Below are positions 5,838 through 14,261 of a DNA stretch of 21,378 nucleotides, piece by piece. The position numbers and the translations under genes were made by a program. Source of the DNA: Propionimicrobium sp963511305 (GTDB taxonomy: Bacteria; Actinomycetota; Actinomycetes; Propionibacteriales; Propionibacteriaceae); assembly GCA_963511305.1 (NCBI GenBank), contig CAUPIJ010000029.1:1-21378 (forward strand). The letters run 5' to 3'. Within the stretch, counting starts at the first letter, position 1. Each line of letters opens with the position of its first letter. The notes beneath the pieces were generated by a model. It was not told the DNA's origin. It was given only the letters and a program-made list of their open reading frames with translations, and made no database searches.

Positions 5838-7550
5838 GTGCCTGTTAACTTTCGACGCGGTTTGATCGTTCAGCTGTTGGCGCTTTGTGCCGCGCTGGCA
5901 TTTTTCTGCGCGCCGACTGCCAGCGCCGAACCGAGCACCGCCGAGACGCTGGAGGTTTCCGGTTCCGTCGACGAGGACGGCACGCTGCACGTCACCCAGA
6001 AGCTGACCTTTTCCGAGGCCGCTCCGGAGATCACTCAGCGCATCGAAAACACTCGACCCGCCTTTGACTACAGCAGTTACGTTTTCGAGATTTTTGACGT
6101 CACTGCCACCGCCGACGGCAACGACCTCGGTGCCCAGGTGAGCGAGGAGGACGGCTACACGGTCGTCAAGGTGAATGGTTCGAAGGCTGGCAAGAAGCCC
6201 GTCGAAATCAGCTATTCGGTGCGGGGCGCTGCCCTGAAGGGCGAGCGCGTCGAGGGCACCGATCCGCTGACGCTGGTTGATTGGCGAGTAGTTCAGGGGC
6301 TTTCGGTTGGAGCCAGAGAGGTTTCGGGCGAGATCAGCACCGGGCGCGCCCTGGCCGCGGACGTCGACTGTCAGGCGGGCGCCCCCGCCGCGCTGGTCAG
6401 CTGCGAGACATTCGCCGCGTCCACCTACCAGTCCCCCTACCCGACGTTCACCAATGGAGCGCTCGGCGCTGGCCAGGTGATTCAGCTGCAGTTCAAGGTC
6501 AGCGAAACGGCCATCAAGCCTAACCAGGTGATCGAAGAAGATTGGACGCTCGACCGAGCTTTCTCGACCAATATGCCGTATTCGGGCGTTGCGCTCGCGG
6601 CTGCGTTGCTTGGCGCTGGCGGCCTGTTGCTGCTGTACTGGCAGCGCGGTCGGGACAATGCCAAGGACGTAGAGCCCGCCCTGATCGCTTCGTTCGCGCC
6701 GGTCGCGGAGGGCCGGGTTAGCTTCGAGCTGCACGAGGCGGTGCGGCCGGGCATGATTGGCACGCTGGTGGACGAGAGCGTCGATCCGGTGGATATCACC
6801 GCTAGCTTGCTTGATCTGGCCCAGCGCGGCCACCTGCTGATCACCGAACTGCCGCGCGAAAGCGAATTCACTGGCACTGAATGGCGGCTCGAGCGGCAAG
6901 AGGGCGGTGACGTTTTACTCGATTACGAACGCGCCCTACTTGAAGCGATCGTTCCGGCAGAGGGGGCACCTGTCAGGCTGTCTTCACTGCCGAAGACCAT
7001 CAGCGAGTTCATCGAGGACGTGCAGGACAAGCTCTACAACCAGGTGGTTTCGCAGGGTTGGTTCAAAACTCGTCCCGACCAGGTGCGTAATAACTTCCAG
7101 CGGGCAGGCGTTATCACGCTGATCGTTTCGCTGGTGACGCTCGTCGGCCTAACGATTTTCACCAAGTTCGGGCTCGCCGGCATCGCGTTCGTTGGTTTCG
7201 CGCTCGGCCTGCTGCTGATCGCGCAGATCATGCCGCGTCGTTCGGCGAAGGGCAGCGCGATCCTGAGCGGCCTCGACCTGCTAAGCCTGCAGCTGCAGAC
7301 CCAGCCCACCAATATGTTCGGTGACAGAGCTCTTGACGAATACTCCAAGATCCTGCCGTATGCGGTGGTTCTCGGCTCGCAGGAACGTTGGGTAAACGCC
7401 TTCGGCAAGTCCGACGACGACCCCGGCATCCCAGACTCCACGGACATCGACTGGTATCACGGCCCCGAAAACTGGCAGTTGCAAGATCTGCCTGCCAGCC
7501 TGGACAACTTCGTCACCACTCTGGAGGGCCGCCTCTTCTCTCGCGGCTAG
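5838..7550 (+). CDS. DUF2207 family secreted/membrane protein
   Basis: A 570-residue protein. An N-terminal signal peptide (MPVNFRRGL, hydrophobic core, PTASAEPS cleavage region at about 28-33) is followed by an extracytoplasmic beta-rich domain beginning TLEVSGSVDEDGTLHVTQKL. A membrane segment lies at about 250-268 (ending YWQRGR), then a large intracellular region, and two further hydrophobic helices at about 430-470. The C-terminal part has DEYSKILPYAVVLGSQERW, a recognisable DUF2207 pattern. The biochemical role of the family is not established. GTG at 5838 has AGGAG at 5828-5832 upstream. It ends 54 bp before the convergent Nudix gene. Confidence 0.82.
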   Translation: MPVNFRRGLIVQLLALCAALAFFCAPTASAEPSTAETLEVSGSVDEDGTLHVTQKLTFSEAAPEITQRIENTRPAFDYSSYVFEIFDVTATADGNDLGAQVSEEDGYTVVKVNGSKAGKKPVEISYSVRGAALKGERVEGTDPLTLVDWRVVQGLSVGAREVSGEISTGRALAADVDCQAGAPAALVSCETFAASTYQSPYPTFTNGALGAGQVIQLQFKVSETAIKPNQVIEEDWTLDRAFSTNMPYSGVALAAALLGAGGLLLLYWQRGRDNAKDVEPALIASFAPVAEGRVSFELHEAVRPGMIGTLVDESVDPVDITASLLDLAQRGHLLITELPRESEFTGTEWRLERQEGGDVLLDYERALLEAIVPAEGAPVRLSSLPKTISEFIEDVQDKLYNQVVSQGWFKTRPDQVRNNFQRAGVITLIVSLVTLVGLTIFTKFGLAGIAFVGFALGLLLIAQIMPRRSAKGSAILSGLDLLSLQLQTQPTNMFGDRALDEYSKILPYAVVLGSQERWVNAFGKSDDDPGIPDSTDIDWYHGPENWQLQDLPASLDNFVTTLEGRLFSRG

Positions 7551-7561
7551 GTTATCTGAGC

Positions 7562-7597
7562 AAAGGGGTTTTACTCGGCACAGAGGGTTCCCCCTTT
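7562..7597. terminator. Possible bidirectional terminator hairpin
   Basis: AAAGGGG at 7562-7568 pairs with CCCCTTT at 7591-7597 across a 22-base loop, between the convergent ends of the DUF2207 and Nudix genes. The long loop and lack of a clean T-run make it a modest candidate. Confidence 0.35.
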
Positions 7598-7604
7598 CGC
7601 AGGG

Positions 7605-8153
7605 CTAGACTACCAATTCGCCGACCGGGACGGTGGATTCTTCTACTGTGCCCAGGTCTAGGGGGTCGCCCTCGTGGTCGATCAGTTCGGCCAGGCGCTC
7701 GGGCCAGACCACGTTTTCGGCGATTTCCTGCGGGGTTAGCCAGGCGAAACCCTTGACCGATTCCTTTTCGGCGGGAGTGAAGCCGGCGTCGGACGGGGTG
7801 AATCTGTCGGCAAGTTCCAGGCGGAAGAAGGTCTCGTGCTGGATCAGCACGCGGTCGCTGTAACCGTGTTTGACTACGCGATACGCGATCGGGCCGATGA
7901 GTTGATCGGCGGTGATGTCCAGCCCGGTCTCTTCTTTCATCTCGCGAATCGCGGCGGTGATGGCGTCCTCGTCGCCGTCGATGCCGCCGCCTGGCGTCAC
8001 GTACCAGCCGCTATCGGCGATGCCCGGGTCGCTGTCGGCCTCGAGCAGCACCGTGCCCTGTGCGACAACCACGATTCTTGCCGCCCGGCGGCGCTTCACC
8101 CGGCGCTTGCTCGGCTCAACAACAACTCCACCGCGGCGATCGGCCCATCCCAT
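7605..8153 (-). CDS. Nudix hydrolase
   Basis: A 182-residue protein with a complete Nudix box, GX5EX7REUXEEXGU, in the run from GGIDGDE to REMKEETGL. This motif binds the divalent metal and hydrolyses a nucleoside diphosphate linked to another group. The N-terminus is Arg/Lys-rich (KRRVKRRRAARIVVV), and PEKESVKGFAWLTPQEIAE-like helical sequence closes the fold. The substrate cannot be inferred from sequence. The ATG is at 8153. It lies 34 bp downstream of the XPB-like helicase gene on the same strand, so the two probably share a transcript, hinting loosely at nucleic-acid or nucleotide upkeep. Confidence 0.88.
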   Translation of the reverse strand: MGWADRRGGVVVEPSKRRVKRRRAARIVVVAQGTVLLEADSDPGIADSGWYVTPGGGIDGDEDAITAAIREMKEETGLDITADQLIGPIAYRVVKHGYSDRVLIQHETFFRLELADRFTPSDAGFTPAEKESVKGFAWLTPQEIAENVVWPERLAELIDHEGDPLDLGTVEESTVPVGELVV

Positions 8154-8187
8154 GACAGCAGTTTAACCCTGCGTTTAAGGGACAGCG

Positions 8188-9852
8188 TCAGGCCTGATTG
8201 AAGATCTCATCTGCCAGGACGATGCGATACGCGTAGCCCTGCTCGGTCAGAAAACGCTGGCGGTGGGCGGCGAATTCAGCGTCGGCGGTGTCTCGCGTCA
8301 CGACGTTATAGAAGTGCGCGATCTTCTCAGGATCATTCGAGTTCGGACGCAGCAAACGCCCTAGTCGTTGCGCCTCTTCCTGGCGGGAGCCGAACGTGCC
8401 AGAAACCTGGATCGCCACCTGCGCGGCAGGCAGGTCGATGGAAAAGTTGGCGACCTTGCTGACTACCAGCAGACTGAGCTGCCCGGTGCGGAACTTCGCG
8501 TAGTATTCCTCGCGCAGCTTGTTGCTGGTCTTGCCCGTGATCAGCGGCGCGCCCAGCTTGTCGGCGAGCGCCTCCAGCTGGTCGAGATACTGTCCGATCA
8601 CCAGCGTCGGTTCGCCCTCGTGCAGCGCCAGCAGATCCTGCACCGCGCGGGTCTTGGCGTTGGCGTTCGCGGCGAGCCGATAGCGCACGTCCTTCTCCGA
8701 GGTGGCGTAAAGCATCTTCTCGTCCGAGTCCAGGTCGACGCGCACCTCGACGCAGTCAGCCGGCGCAATGTAGCCCTGTTTTTCTATCTCTCGCCAGGGC
8801 GCGGAGTAGCGCTTCGGGCCGATCAGGGTGAAGACGTCTGCCTCGTGGCCGTCCTCACGAACCAGCGTGGCCGTCAGCCCGAGCCGGCGACGCGCCTGTA
8901 GATCCGCGGCCATGCGGAAGACGGGCGCGGGCAGCAGGTGTACCTCGTCGTAAATGATCAGGCCCCAGTCGCGCGCGCTGAACAGCTCCATGTGGTGATG
9001 GATGCCGTCGCGCTTGGTGGTGAGCACCTGATAGGTGGCGATGGTCACCGGCCGGATCTGTTTGAGCGAGCCCGAGTATTCGCCGATCTCATCGGGGCCG
9101 AGGCTCGTGCGGGCGAGCAGCTCGTCGCGCCACTGTCTGGCCGCGATGGTGTTGGTGCAGAGAATCAGCGTGGTTGCTTGGGCCAGCGACATCGCGTAGG
9201 CACCGACAATGGTCTTGCCAGCTCCGCATGGCAGCACGACGACGCCCGAGCCGCCCGCCCAGAAACTCTCCGCCGACTCGCGCTGATAGTCGCGCAGAGC
9301 CCAGCCGTCCTCGACCAGTTTGATCGGGTGAGCCTCGCCGTCCACGTAACCGGCTAGATCCTCGGCGGGCCAGCCGAGCTTGAGCAGTGTCTGCTTCAAC
9401 TCGCCACGCTCGGAAGGGTGAATAACGACGGTGGTCTCGTCGATCCGCGCGCCCAACTGCCCGTCGGTCTTGGGATTCTCAACTATCTCGGATAGCACAT
9501 CCGCCCTAGTCGAAGCCAAGATTAGGCCCTGGGTTGGGTGCTGTTCGATGGACAGCACGCCGTAGCGAGCCATGGTGTCAGTGATCTCAATGAGCAGGTG
9601 CGCAGGCACAGGGTAGCGCGACCACTGCAGTAGCGCGTGAACGACCTGCCCTGCGTCAATGCCGGCGGCGCGCGCGTTCCATAGGCCCAGAGCCGTGATG
9701 CGGTAGGTGTGCACGTATTCCGGCGCACGCTCGAGCTCGGCGAAGTGCGCAATATCGCCACGGCAGGCCGGCGCGTCGGGGTGATTCACCTCGAGCAGAA
9801 GCGTGCGGTCGGATTGCACGATCAAAGGCCCGGCATCCTGTTCTTTACTCAT
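8188..9852 (-). CDS. XPB-type DNA repair helicase (superfamily 2)
   Basis: A 554-residue SF2 helicase resembling actinobacterial XPB proteins. The N-terminal about 180 residues are the accessory domain. Then come the Q-like region (LRDYQRESAESFW), Walker A (LPCGAGKTI, about 208-215), the DEVH box (about 302-305), motif III (GLTATLVREDG, which contains the XPB-specific RED triplet), and a C-terminal helicase half with motif VI as QRLGRLLRP. It is predicted to unwind DNA 3' to 5' using ATP, with an assumed role in repair. Two start codons adjoin (TTG at 9855, ATG at 9852); ATG was preferred. The thiamine operon is transcribed divergently. Confidence 0.93.
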   Translation of the reverse strand: MSKEQDAGPLIVQSDRTLLLEVNHPDAPACRGDIAHFAELERAPEYVHTYRITALGLWNARAAGIDAGQVVHALLQWSRYPVPAHLLIEITDTMARYGVLSIEQHPTQGLILASTRADVLSEIVENPKTDGQLGARIDETTVVIHPSERGELKQTLLKLGWPAEDLAGYVDGEAHPIKLVEDGWALRDYQRESAESFWAGGSGVVVLPCGAGKTIVGAYAMSLAQATTLILCTNTIAARQWRDELLARTSLGPDEIGEYSGSLKQIRPVTIATYQVLTTKRDGIHHHMELFSARDWGLIIYDEVHLLPAPVFRMAADLQARRRLGLTATLVREDGHEADVFTLIGPKRYSAPWREIEKQGYIAPADCVEVRVDLDSDEKMLYATSEKDVRYRLAANANAKTRAVQDLLALHEGEPTLVIGQYLDQLEALADKLGAPLITGKTSNKLREEYYAKFRTGQLSLLVVSKVANFSIDLPAAQVAIQVSGTFGSRQEEAQRLGRLLRPNSNDPEKIAHFYNVVTRDTADAEFAAHRQRFLTEQGYAYRIVLADEIFNQA

Positions 9853-9889
9853 CAATTCCAGTATTGCGCCGCCACAAAACCGTCTTTAG

Positions 9890-9992
9890 CCGTGACAAAT
9901 CCGACCCGTCTCACCCAGATTTTCGAAAAAATCAGGCCTGCTGAGCGGGGAGGTGCGGCAATTTCTCTTGAGGCGAGACGGATTTGTCACGG
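9890..9992. repeat. 103-bp segment bounded by 14-bp inverted repeats
   Basis: CCGTGACAAATCCG at 9890-9903 is the exact reverse complement of 9979-9992. The match continues inward with GTCTC at 9908-9912 against GAGAC at 9974-9978 after a 3-5 base offset. The interior includes a second hairpin, GATTTT-CGAA-AAAATC, at about 9919-9934. It lies between the XPB helicase start and the thi riboswitch. It could be a small non-coding insertion, paired operators or a long leader hairpin. No clear target duplication flanks it. Confidence 0.6.
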
Positions 9993-10012
9993 CGTACTAG
10001 GCTTGCGGGGTA

Positions 10013-10094
10013 CGACAGGGGAGCCGAAAGGCTGAGAGTGCGGAGAATCCGCAGACCCTCGACCTGATCCGGGTAATGCCGGCGTAGGTAGTCG
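10013..10094 (+). ncRNA. TPP riboswitch (THI element)
   Basis: The conserved thiamine pyrophosphate aptamer is easily read: GGGGAGCC, then GGCTGAGAG near 10030-10038, a variable stem TGCGGAGAATCCGCA, GACCC, and the second sensor arm ACCTGATCCGGGTAATGCC followed by GGCGTAGG. The P1 stem is CGAC (10013-10016) with GTCG (10091-10094). It lies directly ahead of thiB. In bacteria this RNA binds TPP and turns down thiamine transport or synthesis genes. Confidence 0.95.
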
Positions 10095-10100
10095 AGCTCT

Positions 10101-10135
10101 GCCACGTTTCGTGGCCCTCTGCATTGAGACGGAGG
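10101..10135 (+). promoter_or_regulatory. Riboswitch expression platform and thiB ribosome site
   Basis: After the aptamer a 6-bp hairpin GCCACG-TTT-CGTGGC spans 10101-10115. It is followed by CCTC at 10116-10119, which can pair with GAGG at 10132-10135 in the strong Shine-Dalgarno GGAGG (10131-10135). There is no terminator T-run, so control is more likely by hiding the ribosome site than by ending transcription. This is inference from pairing only. Confidence 0.5.
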
Positions 10136-10140
10136 AAATC

Positions 10141-11199
10141 TTGTTTCTAGCAGTGAAACCCAAAATCGCGGCCGCTGGCCTTGCTCTCTGCATGGCGTTC
10201 GGCGTCTCCGCGTGCGGTTCTTCTGAATCAGATGCACATTCCAACGCCGAGACCAAAGAGGTGACGCTCGTCGCCTACGACTCGTTCCCGGCCAAGGAAA
10301 TCCAGCCTGGCTTCGAGCAGGTTACCGGCTACAAGTTGACGGTTGTTGAGGGCGGCGACGGCGCCGAACTCACGAATAAGCTGGTGGTCTCCAAGGACAA
10401 TCCGCTGGGTGACGTTGCCGTCGGCATGGACAACAACGTCGCGCTGACGGCCTACGACGCCGGCGTATTCGACGATGTCAAGGCCGAACTGCCCGCCGGG
10501 GTGAGCGACTACAGTCTGGCAGAGGCCCCGAATCTGGTGCCGTTCGACCGCTCACAGTACTGCATCAACTACGACGAACAGTGGCTGAACGATAACGGGT
10601 TGGCAGTCCCGAGCTCGCTATCCGACCTAGCCAAGCCCGAATACAAGGACCTGCTGGTGGTTGAAGATCCGCGCAAGTCAACGCCGGGCATGGGCTTCCT
10701 CACTGCTACCATCGCCGACCAGGGCGACGACTGGGCAAGCTATTGGAGCGCGCTCAAGGACAACGGCGTCGAGGTGACCGACGGCTGGACCGATGCGTTC
10801 GCGATGTTTTCATCAAACGAGGGTGGCAGCAAGCCGTTCATGGCAGGATTCTCTTCCAGCTCCGCCTTCCCGACCGGCGAGGACGAGTCCGGGAGCTTCT
10901 ACAACATGAAAACCTTAGAGGGCAGCTGCTACGGCGCAGTCGAATACATGGGCATGTTGAAGGGCGCCAAGAACGCCGATGGTGCGAAGGCCTTGATTGA
11001 ATACCTGCTCAGCTCCGAGGCGCAAGAAACCATCGCCGAGGCCAACTACATGTATCCAGTGAACCCTCAGGCCAAGCTGCCTGAGGCGCTGGCCGAGCAT
11101 GGCCCCGAGGTGCCGGACGCGCTCAGGCTGGACGCCCGGAAGGTCGCGGACAACCGCACCGCGTGGCTAAAGACCTGGGCCGACACGATGGGCCGATAA
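10141..11199 (+). CDS. thiB: Thiamine/TPP ABC transporter substrate-binding lipoprotein
   Basis: A 352-residue secreted lipoprotein. Its signal peptide ends in the lipobox VSAC with Cys25 as lipid anchor. The mature part is a periplasmic-type binding protein of the ThiB/iron family: TLVAYDSFPAKEIQPGFEQ at the start, GDVAVGMDNN, and the conserved PFDRSQYCINYDE region. It would capture thiamine or its phosphates outside the membrane and deliver them to ThiP. TTG at 10141 was chosen because GGAGG lies five bases before it; a GTG 30 bp upstream is inside the leader hairpin and would spoil the signal peptide. Riboswitch and permease neighbours make the thiamine assignment firm. Confidence 0.92.
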   Translation: MFLAVKPKIAAAGLALCMAFGVSACGSSESDAHSNAETKEVTLVAYDSFPAKEIQPGFEQVTGYKLTVVEGGDGAELTNKLVVSKDNPLGDVAVGMDNNVALTAYDAGVFDDVKAELPAGVSDYSLAEAPNLVPFDRSQYCINYDEQWLNDNGLAVPSSLSDLAKPEYKDLLVVEDPRKSTPGMGFLTATIADQGDDWASYWSALKDNGVEVTDGWTDAFAMFSSNEGGSKPFMAGFSSSSAFPTGEDESGSFYNMKTLEGSCYGAVEYMGMLKGAKNADGAKALIEYLLSSEAQETIAEANYMYPVNPQAKLPEALAEHGPEVPDALRLDARKVADNRTAWLKTWADTMGR

Positions 11200-11235
11200 C
11201 GCGGCGCTTCGCGTGTTGGTAGGGGTAAAGCAACT

Positions 11236-12921
11236 ATGAATGCCCGGTTGGCTACGGCAGATCCTCCTTTAGCTGGGGCTTTGCTAGGGCGCGTCTCTGC
11301 GATCACCCTCGCGGTCTTCGCGCCGCTGGCCTTCTTGGGGGTTTTCTTCCTGTGGCCCGTTGGACGGATGGTCTCGATGGGCTTCGGGGTCTCCGGCGGC
11401 CTCGACCTGGGCAGGTTGGGCGAAATCCTCGACCGCCCCAGGCTATGGGAAGTCACTTGGATGACCGTCCAGATGGCCGCCGGCGGCACGCTTCTGTCTC
11501 TGCTGCTGGGCATCCCGGGCGCGTATGCGCTGTATCGCCTTAAAATTCCGGCGGCGAATGCACTGCGGGCGTTCGTCTCGATTCCGTTCGTGCTGCCGGT
11601 GATGGCGGTCGCGGTGGGCTTCTCGTCGCTCTTCGGGCCCGGCTCGCCGCTGGACAGCTGGGGGCTGATGGGCACGAAATCCCTAGTCATCTTGGCGATG
11701 GCGTTCTTCAACTACTCGCTGGTGGTAAGAATCGTCGGCCCAATGTGGGCCGGGCTAGATCCACGCGCAGAGCAGGCCGCTTCCGCGCTGGGAGCCGGTC
11801 CGACCAGGGTTTTCGTCACGGTGACGCTGCCCAGGCTGATCCCGGCCATCTGCTCGGCGGCGAGCATGGTCTTCCTGTTCTGCGCGTCCAGCTACGCGCT
11901 GGTTCAGGTGCTCGGCGGCCCCGGCGCGACGACGCTCGAGGCCGAGATCTACAACGAGACCGTCGCCTACATGGACTACCAGGCCGCCGCCGTGTTGAGC
12001 ATCCTGCAGATCCTGATCGTGGTGTCCTCGTTGGTCATCTCTGAGCGGCTGCGGGGGAGAGTCGAGCGTAGTCAGAGGATGGTTGAAGCCGAACCCCGCG
12101 CGCCCAGAGCAGGCGACATTCCGGCCCTCGCGGTGACCTCCGCGACCATCATTTTCCTGCTTGCCACCCCGATGATCGGGCTGATCGCCAGGTCTCTTCG
12201 TCGCGGCGGAGTCTGGACGCTACAGAATTACCTAGACCTCGCGCGTGCCGACGCCACCAACGTCCTGCAGGCAAGCGTTGTAACCTCGCTGGGTATCTCG
12301 CTGCAGACCGCGCTGGTGGCCGCGATAATCGCCCTGGCTGTGGGCGGCACGCTTTCGGTGGTGCTATCCAGGCGCCCGAGTACGCGGCTGGGCAAAGCCG
12401 CAACTAAGGTTCTGGACGTCATATTTATGCTCCCACTAGGGGTTTCGGCGGTAACCGTGGGCTTTGGATTCCTGGTGACGCTGTCCGGCCCACCGCTATC
12501 CATGGCTACCTCTTGGTGGCTGGTGCCGATCGCCCAGGCCGTGGTTGCGATCCCGATGGTCGCGCGCACGATGCTGCCGGTGCTGCGCGCGATCGACCCA
12601 CGGCAGCGCGAGGCCGCGAGGGCGTTGGGCGCTTCCCCGGAGCGGGTGCTGGCCACCGTAGATGGCCCCTATCTGCTGCGCAGCGGGCTGGTCGCCGCGG
12701 GATTCGCGCTGGCGATATCGATGGGCGAGTTCGGCGCCACCTCGTTCTTGGCGCGCCCGCAAACGGCGACGCTGCCCGTCGCTATCTACAGCCTGGCCAG
12801 CCGCCCGGCAGCCGTCGAGCAGGGCATGGCGATGGCCGCCTCTGTGCTGTTGTCCCTAGTCACAGCCGCTGTCATGATTCTTGTCGAGTGCTTCCGGCCA
12901 GCCGGATCGGCTCTGATGTGA
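11236..12921 (+). CDS. thiP: Thiamine ABC transporter permease, fused double domain
   Basis: A 561-residue membrane protein with two homologous halves, about 1-280 and 290-561, each with roughly six membrane helices. Each half carries the EAA loop that docks onto the ATPase: DPRAEQAASALGAGPTRVF in the first and DPRQREAARALGASPERVL in the second. This fused layout is usual for ThiP and related iron permeases. It forms the channel for thiamine import with ThiB and ThiQ. ATG at 11236 has AGGGG at 11221-11225, a little far (10 bases). thiB ends 36 bp upstream and thiQ begins 7 bp downstream. Confidence 0.93.
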   Translation: MNARLATADPPLAGALLGRVSAITLAVFAPLAFLGVFFLWPVGRMVSMGFGVSGGLDLGRLGEILDRPRLWEVTWMTVQMAAGGTLLSLLLGIPGAYALYRLKIPAANALRAFVSIPFVLPVMAVAVGFSSLFGPGSPLDSWGLMGTKSLVILAMAFFNYSLVVRIVGPMWAGLDPRAEQAASALGAGPTRVFVTVTLPRLIPAICSAASMVFLFCASSYALVQVLGGPGATTLEAEIYNETVAYMDYQAAAVLSILQILIVVSSLVISERLRGRVERSQRMVEAEPRAPRAGDIPALAVTSATIIFLLATPMIGLIARSLRRGGVWTLQNYLDLARADATNVLQASVVTSLGISLQTALVAAIIALAVGGTLSVVLSRRPSTRLGKAATKVLDVIFMLPLGVSAVTVGFGFLVTLSGPPLSMATSWWLVPIAQAVVAIPMVARTMLPVLRAIDPRQREAARALGASPERVLATVDGPYLLRSGLVAAGFALAISMGEFGATSFLARPQTATLPVAIYSLASRPAAVEQGMAMAASVLLSLVTAAVMILVECFRPAGSALM

Positions 12922-12928
12922 GGTAATA

Positions 12929-13924
12929 ATGAGTGGTTTAGAGATCTTGCAGGCCGTGGTCAAGTACGGCGAAACCGTCGCGGTCGATGGCGTGAGCCTG
13001 AGCGTGGCCCCAGGTGAAATAGTCGCACTCCTGGGTTCCAGCGGCTCGGGCAAATCGTCTCTGCTGCGCGCAGTGCTCGGGCTAGAGAAGCTTGCAGGCG
13101 GGCAGATTTGCTGGGACGGCGTCGACATGTCCAAAACCCCCACCCACAAGCGCGGATTCGGCCTGATGTTTCAGGAAGGTCAGCTTTTTGCCTATCAGGA
13201 CGTGGCCGGAAATGTTGCCTATGGGCTGCGCGCCGGCGGGGTGAGCGCGCCCGAGCGCAGCCGACGGGTCGACGAACTGCTGGATCTGGTCGGCCTGGCC
13301 GGATACGGCGATCGCGCCATCACCCAGCTCTCTGGCGGCGAGGCCCAGCGGGTGGCGCTTGCCAGGTCGCTTGCCCCTCGCCCGAAGCTGCTCGGCCTGG
13401 ACGAGCCGCTTTCCGCCCTCGACCGCTCGCTTCGAGAACATCTCAGCGACGAGTTGCGCAAGATCCTCACCGCCTCGAAGACCGCAGCGCTCTACGTAAC
13501 CCACGATCAGGACGAGGCTTTCTTGGTAGCCGACCGCATCGGCGTCCTGATTGGCGGGCGACTGCTCGCGTTAGGCACCCCCGCCGAGGTCTGGACAAAC
13601 CCCGGTTCCAAAGCCGTCGCCGAGTTTCTCGGCTACGGCCCCTTCGTTTCTGCATCCCACGCACTCTCCTGGGGGTTGATCGCCGAGCCCAAGCAGGGCA
13701 CCCTTGCCTGCGCCCCGGACGCGTTTAGCCTGGCGGAGTCCGGGCTTGAACTGCCCGTCCGTGACGTCCACGTCAAACGCGGCAGCGTGGAAGTAGACGT
13801 CGAACTCCCCGACGGCCAAATCGCCGCCGTCCAAGCCCCGCTATCCCGCGAGGCCGAAACCCTGCACCCAGGCGAAGAGGTAACCGTAACCGCCAACCCG
13901 GAAAAACTGGTGGCGGTCACCTAA
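12929..13924 (+). CDS. thiQ: Thiamine ABC transporter ATP-binding protein
   Basis: A 331-residue ABC ATPase that powers the ThiBPQ importer. Walker A (LGSSGSGKSSLLRAV), the Q-loop region (GLMFQEGQLFAYQDV), the signature LSGGEAQRVALARSL, Walker B (LLGLDEPLSALD) and the H-loop (YVTHDQDEA) are all intact. It is about 100 residues longer than the well-known enterobacterial ThiQ: residues from about 235 on form a beta-rich tail (RDVHVKRGSVEVDVEL near its middle) resembling the TOBE-type regulatory domain of many import ATPases. GAGG at 12920-12923 precedes the ATG. The family also contains iron and polyamine ATPases; operon context points to thiamine. Confidence 0.9.
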   Translation: MSGLEILQAVVKYGETVAVDGVSLSVAPGEIVALLGSSGSGKSSLLRAVLGLEKLAGGQICWDGVDMSKTPTHKRGFGLMFQEGQLFAYQDVAGNVAYGLRAGGVSAPERSRRVDELLDLVGLAGYGDRAITQLSGGEAQRVALARSLAPRPKLLGLDEPLSALDRSLREHLSDELRKILTASKTAALYVTHDQDEAFLVADRIGVLIGGRLLALGTPAEVWTNPGSKAVAEFLGYGPFVSASHALSWGLIAEPKQGTLACAPDAFSLAESGLELPVRDVHVKRGSVEVDVELPDGQIAAVQAPLSREAETLHPGEEVTVTANPEKLVAVT

Positions 13925-13984
13925 ATACTGTTTAAGTGGTTCCGTCTGAGGCAGCCAGACCAAGCACCGACATCTTCGCTTAGC

Positions 13985-14022
13985 AGGAACCAAAAGTGCT
14001 GAACTCGACAAAAATGGTTATC
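13985..14022. repeat. Degenerate hairpin, H family copy A
   Basis: AACC at 13988-13991 faces GGTT at 14016-14019 around AAAAGTGCTGAACTCGACA. The sequence parallels the hairpin at 14044-14083 almost base for base, but its arms pair less well. It lies 60 bp after thiQ. The 337-bp gap 13925-14261 holds copies A, B and C, the E repeat at 14100-14197, and a small dyad GTCTG/CAGAC at 13944-13960; no gene is visible. Confidence 0.4.
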
Positions 14023-14043
14023 AGGATAGGCCGACCTCGGTAG

Positions 14044-14083
14044 TGGGAACAAATAGTGTCGTACTCGACAAGAATGGTTCCCA
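14044..14083. repeat. Perfect-armed hairpin, H family copy B
   Basis: TGGGAAC at 14044-14050 pairs perfectly with GTTCCCA at 14077-14083. Inside a symmetric six-base internal loop, TGTCG-TACT-CGACA at 14057-14070 forms an apical stem with a tetraloop. The plan (base stem, internal loop, short apical stem with tetraloop) is that of 4405-4442. Confidence 0.6.
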
Positions 14084-14099
14084 TTAAACGCTGAAAATA

Positions 14100-14197
14100 A
14101 AGGTTGGCGGGGTGGGGTTGGTCAGTGAGAGCATCGTGGCTCGCTCGAACGAGCAACCCCACACAGCCAACCGACCAGACGCAACCAGCAAAACCAC
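14100..14197 (-). repeat. 98-bp dispersed stem-loop repeat, E family copy 2
   Basis: The reverse complement of this stretch matches 4460-4557 at 91 of 98 positions without gaps. The loop is identical, and the seven differences fall in or outside the stem. Here the arms pair with two mismatches over 19 bp, and one position that is mismatched in copy 1 is a C-G pair here. It lies between the convergent ends of thiQ and serC, with H hairpins 16-19 bp away on both sides. Confidence 0.75.
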
Positions 14198-14216
14198 AAA
14201 TCGTCCCCACTTATCC

Positions 14217-14252
14217 AGAACGAAAAGTGTCAACTACAACAGTTTCGGTTCT
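14217..14252. repeat. Hairpin after serC, H family copy C
   Basis: AGAAC-GAAA at 14217-14225 pairs with TTTC-G-GTTCT at 14043+200 (14243-14252), nine pairs with one bulged G. The inside carries AGTGTCAACTACAACAG, similar to copies A and B. It starts nine bases beyond the serC stop and may serve as its 3' structure. Confidence 0.5.
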
Positions 14253-14261
14253 CGTTGCGCG

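Noticed and set aside
5826..6899. 357-codon minus-strand frame opposite the DUF2207 gene
   Set aside because: No domain or ribosome site, and it covers the signal peptide and first domain of a convincing plus-strand gene.
13961..13979. CAAGCACCGACAT shared by 13961-13973 and 15626-15638
   Set aside because: A 13-base match is possible by chance in a window of this size, and no structure or position supports a role.
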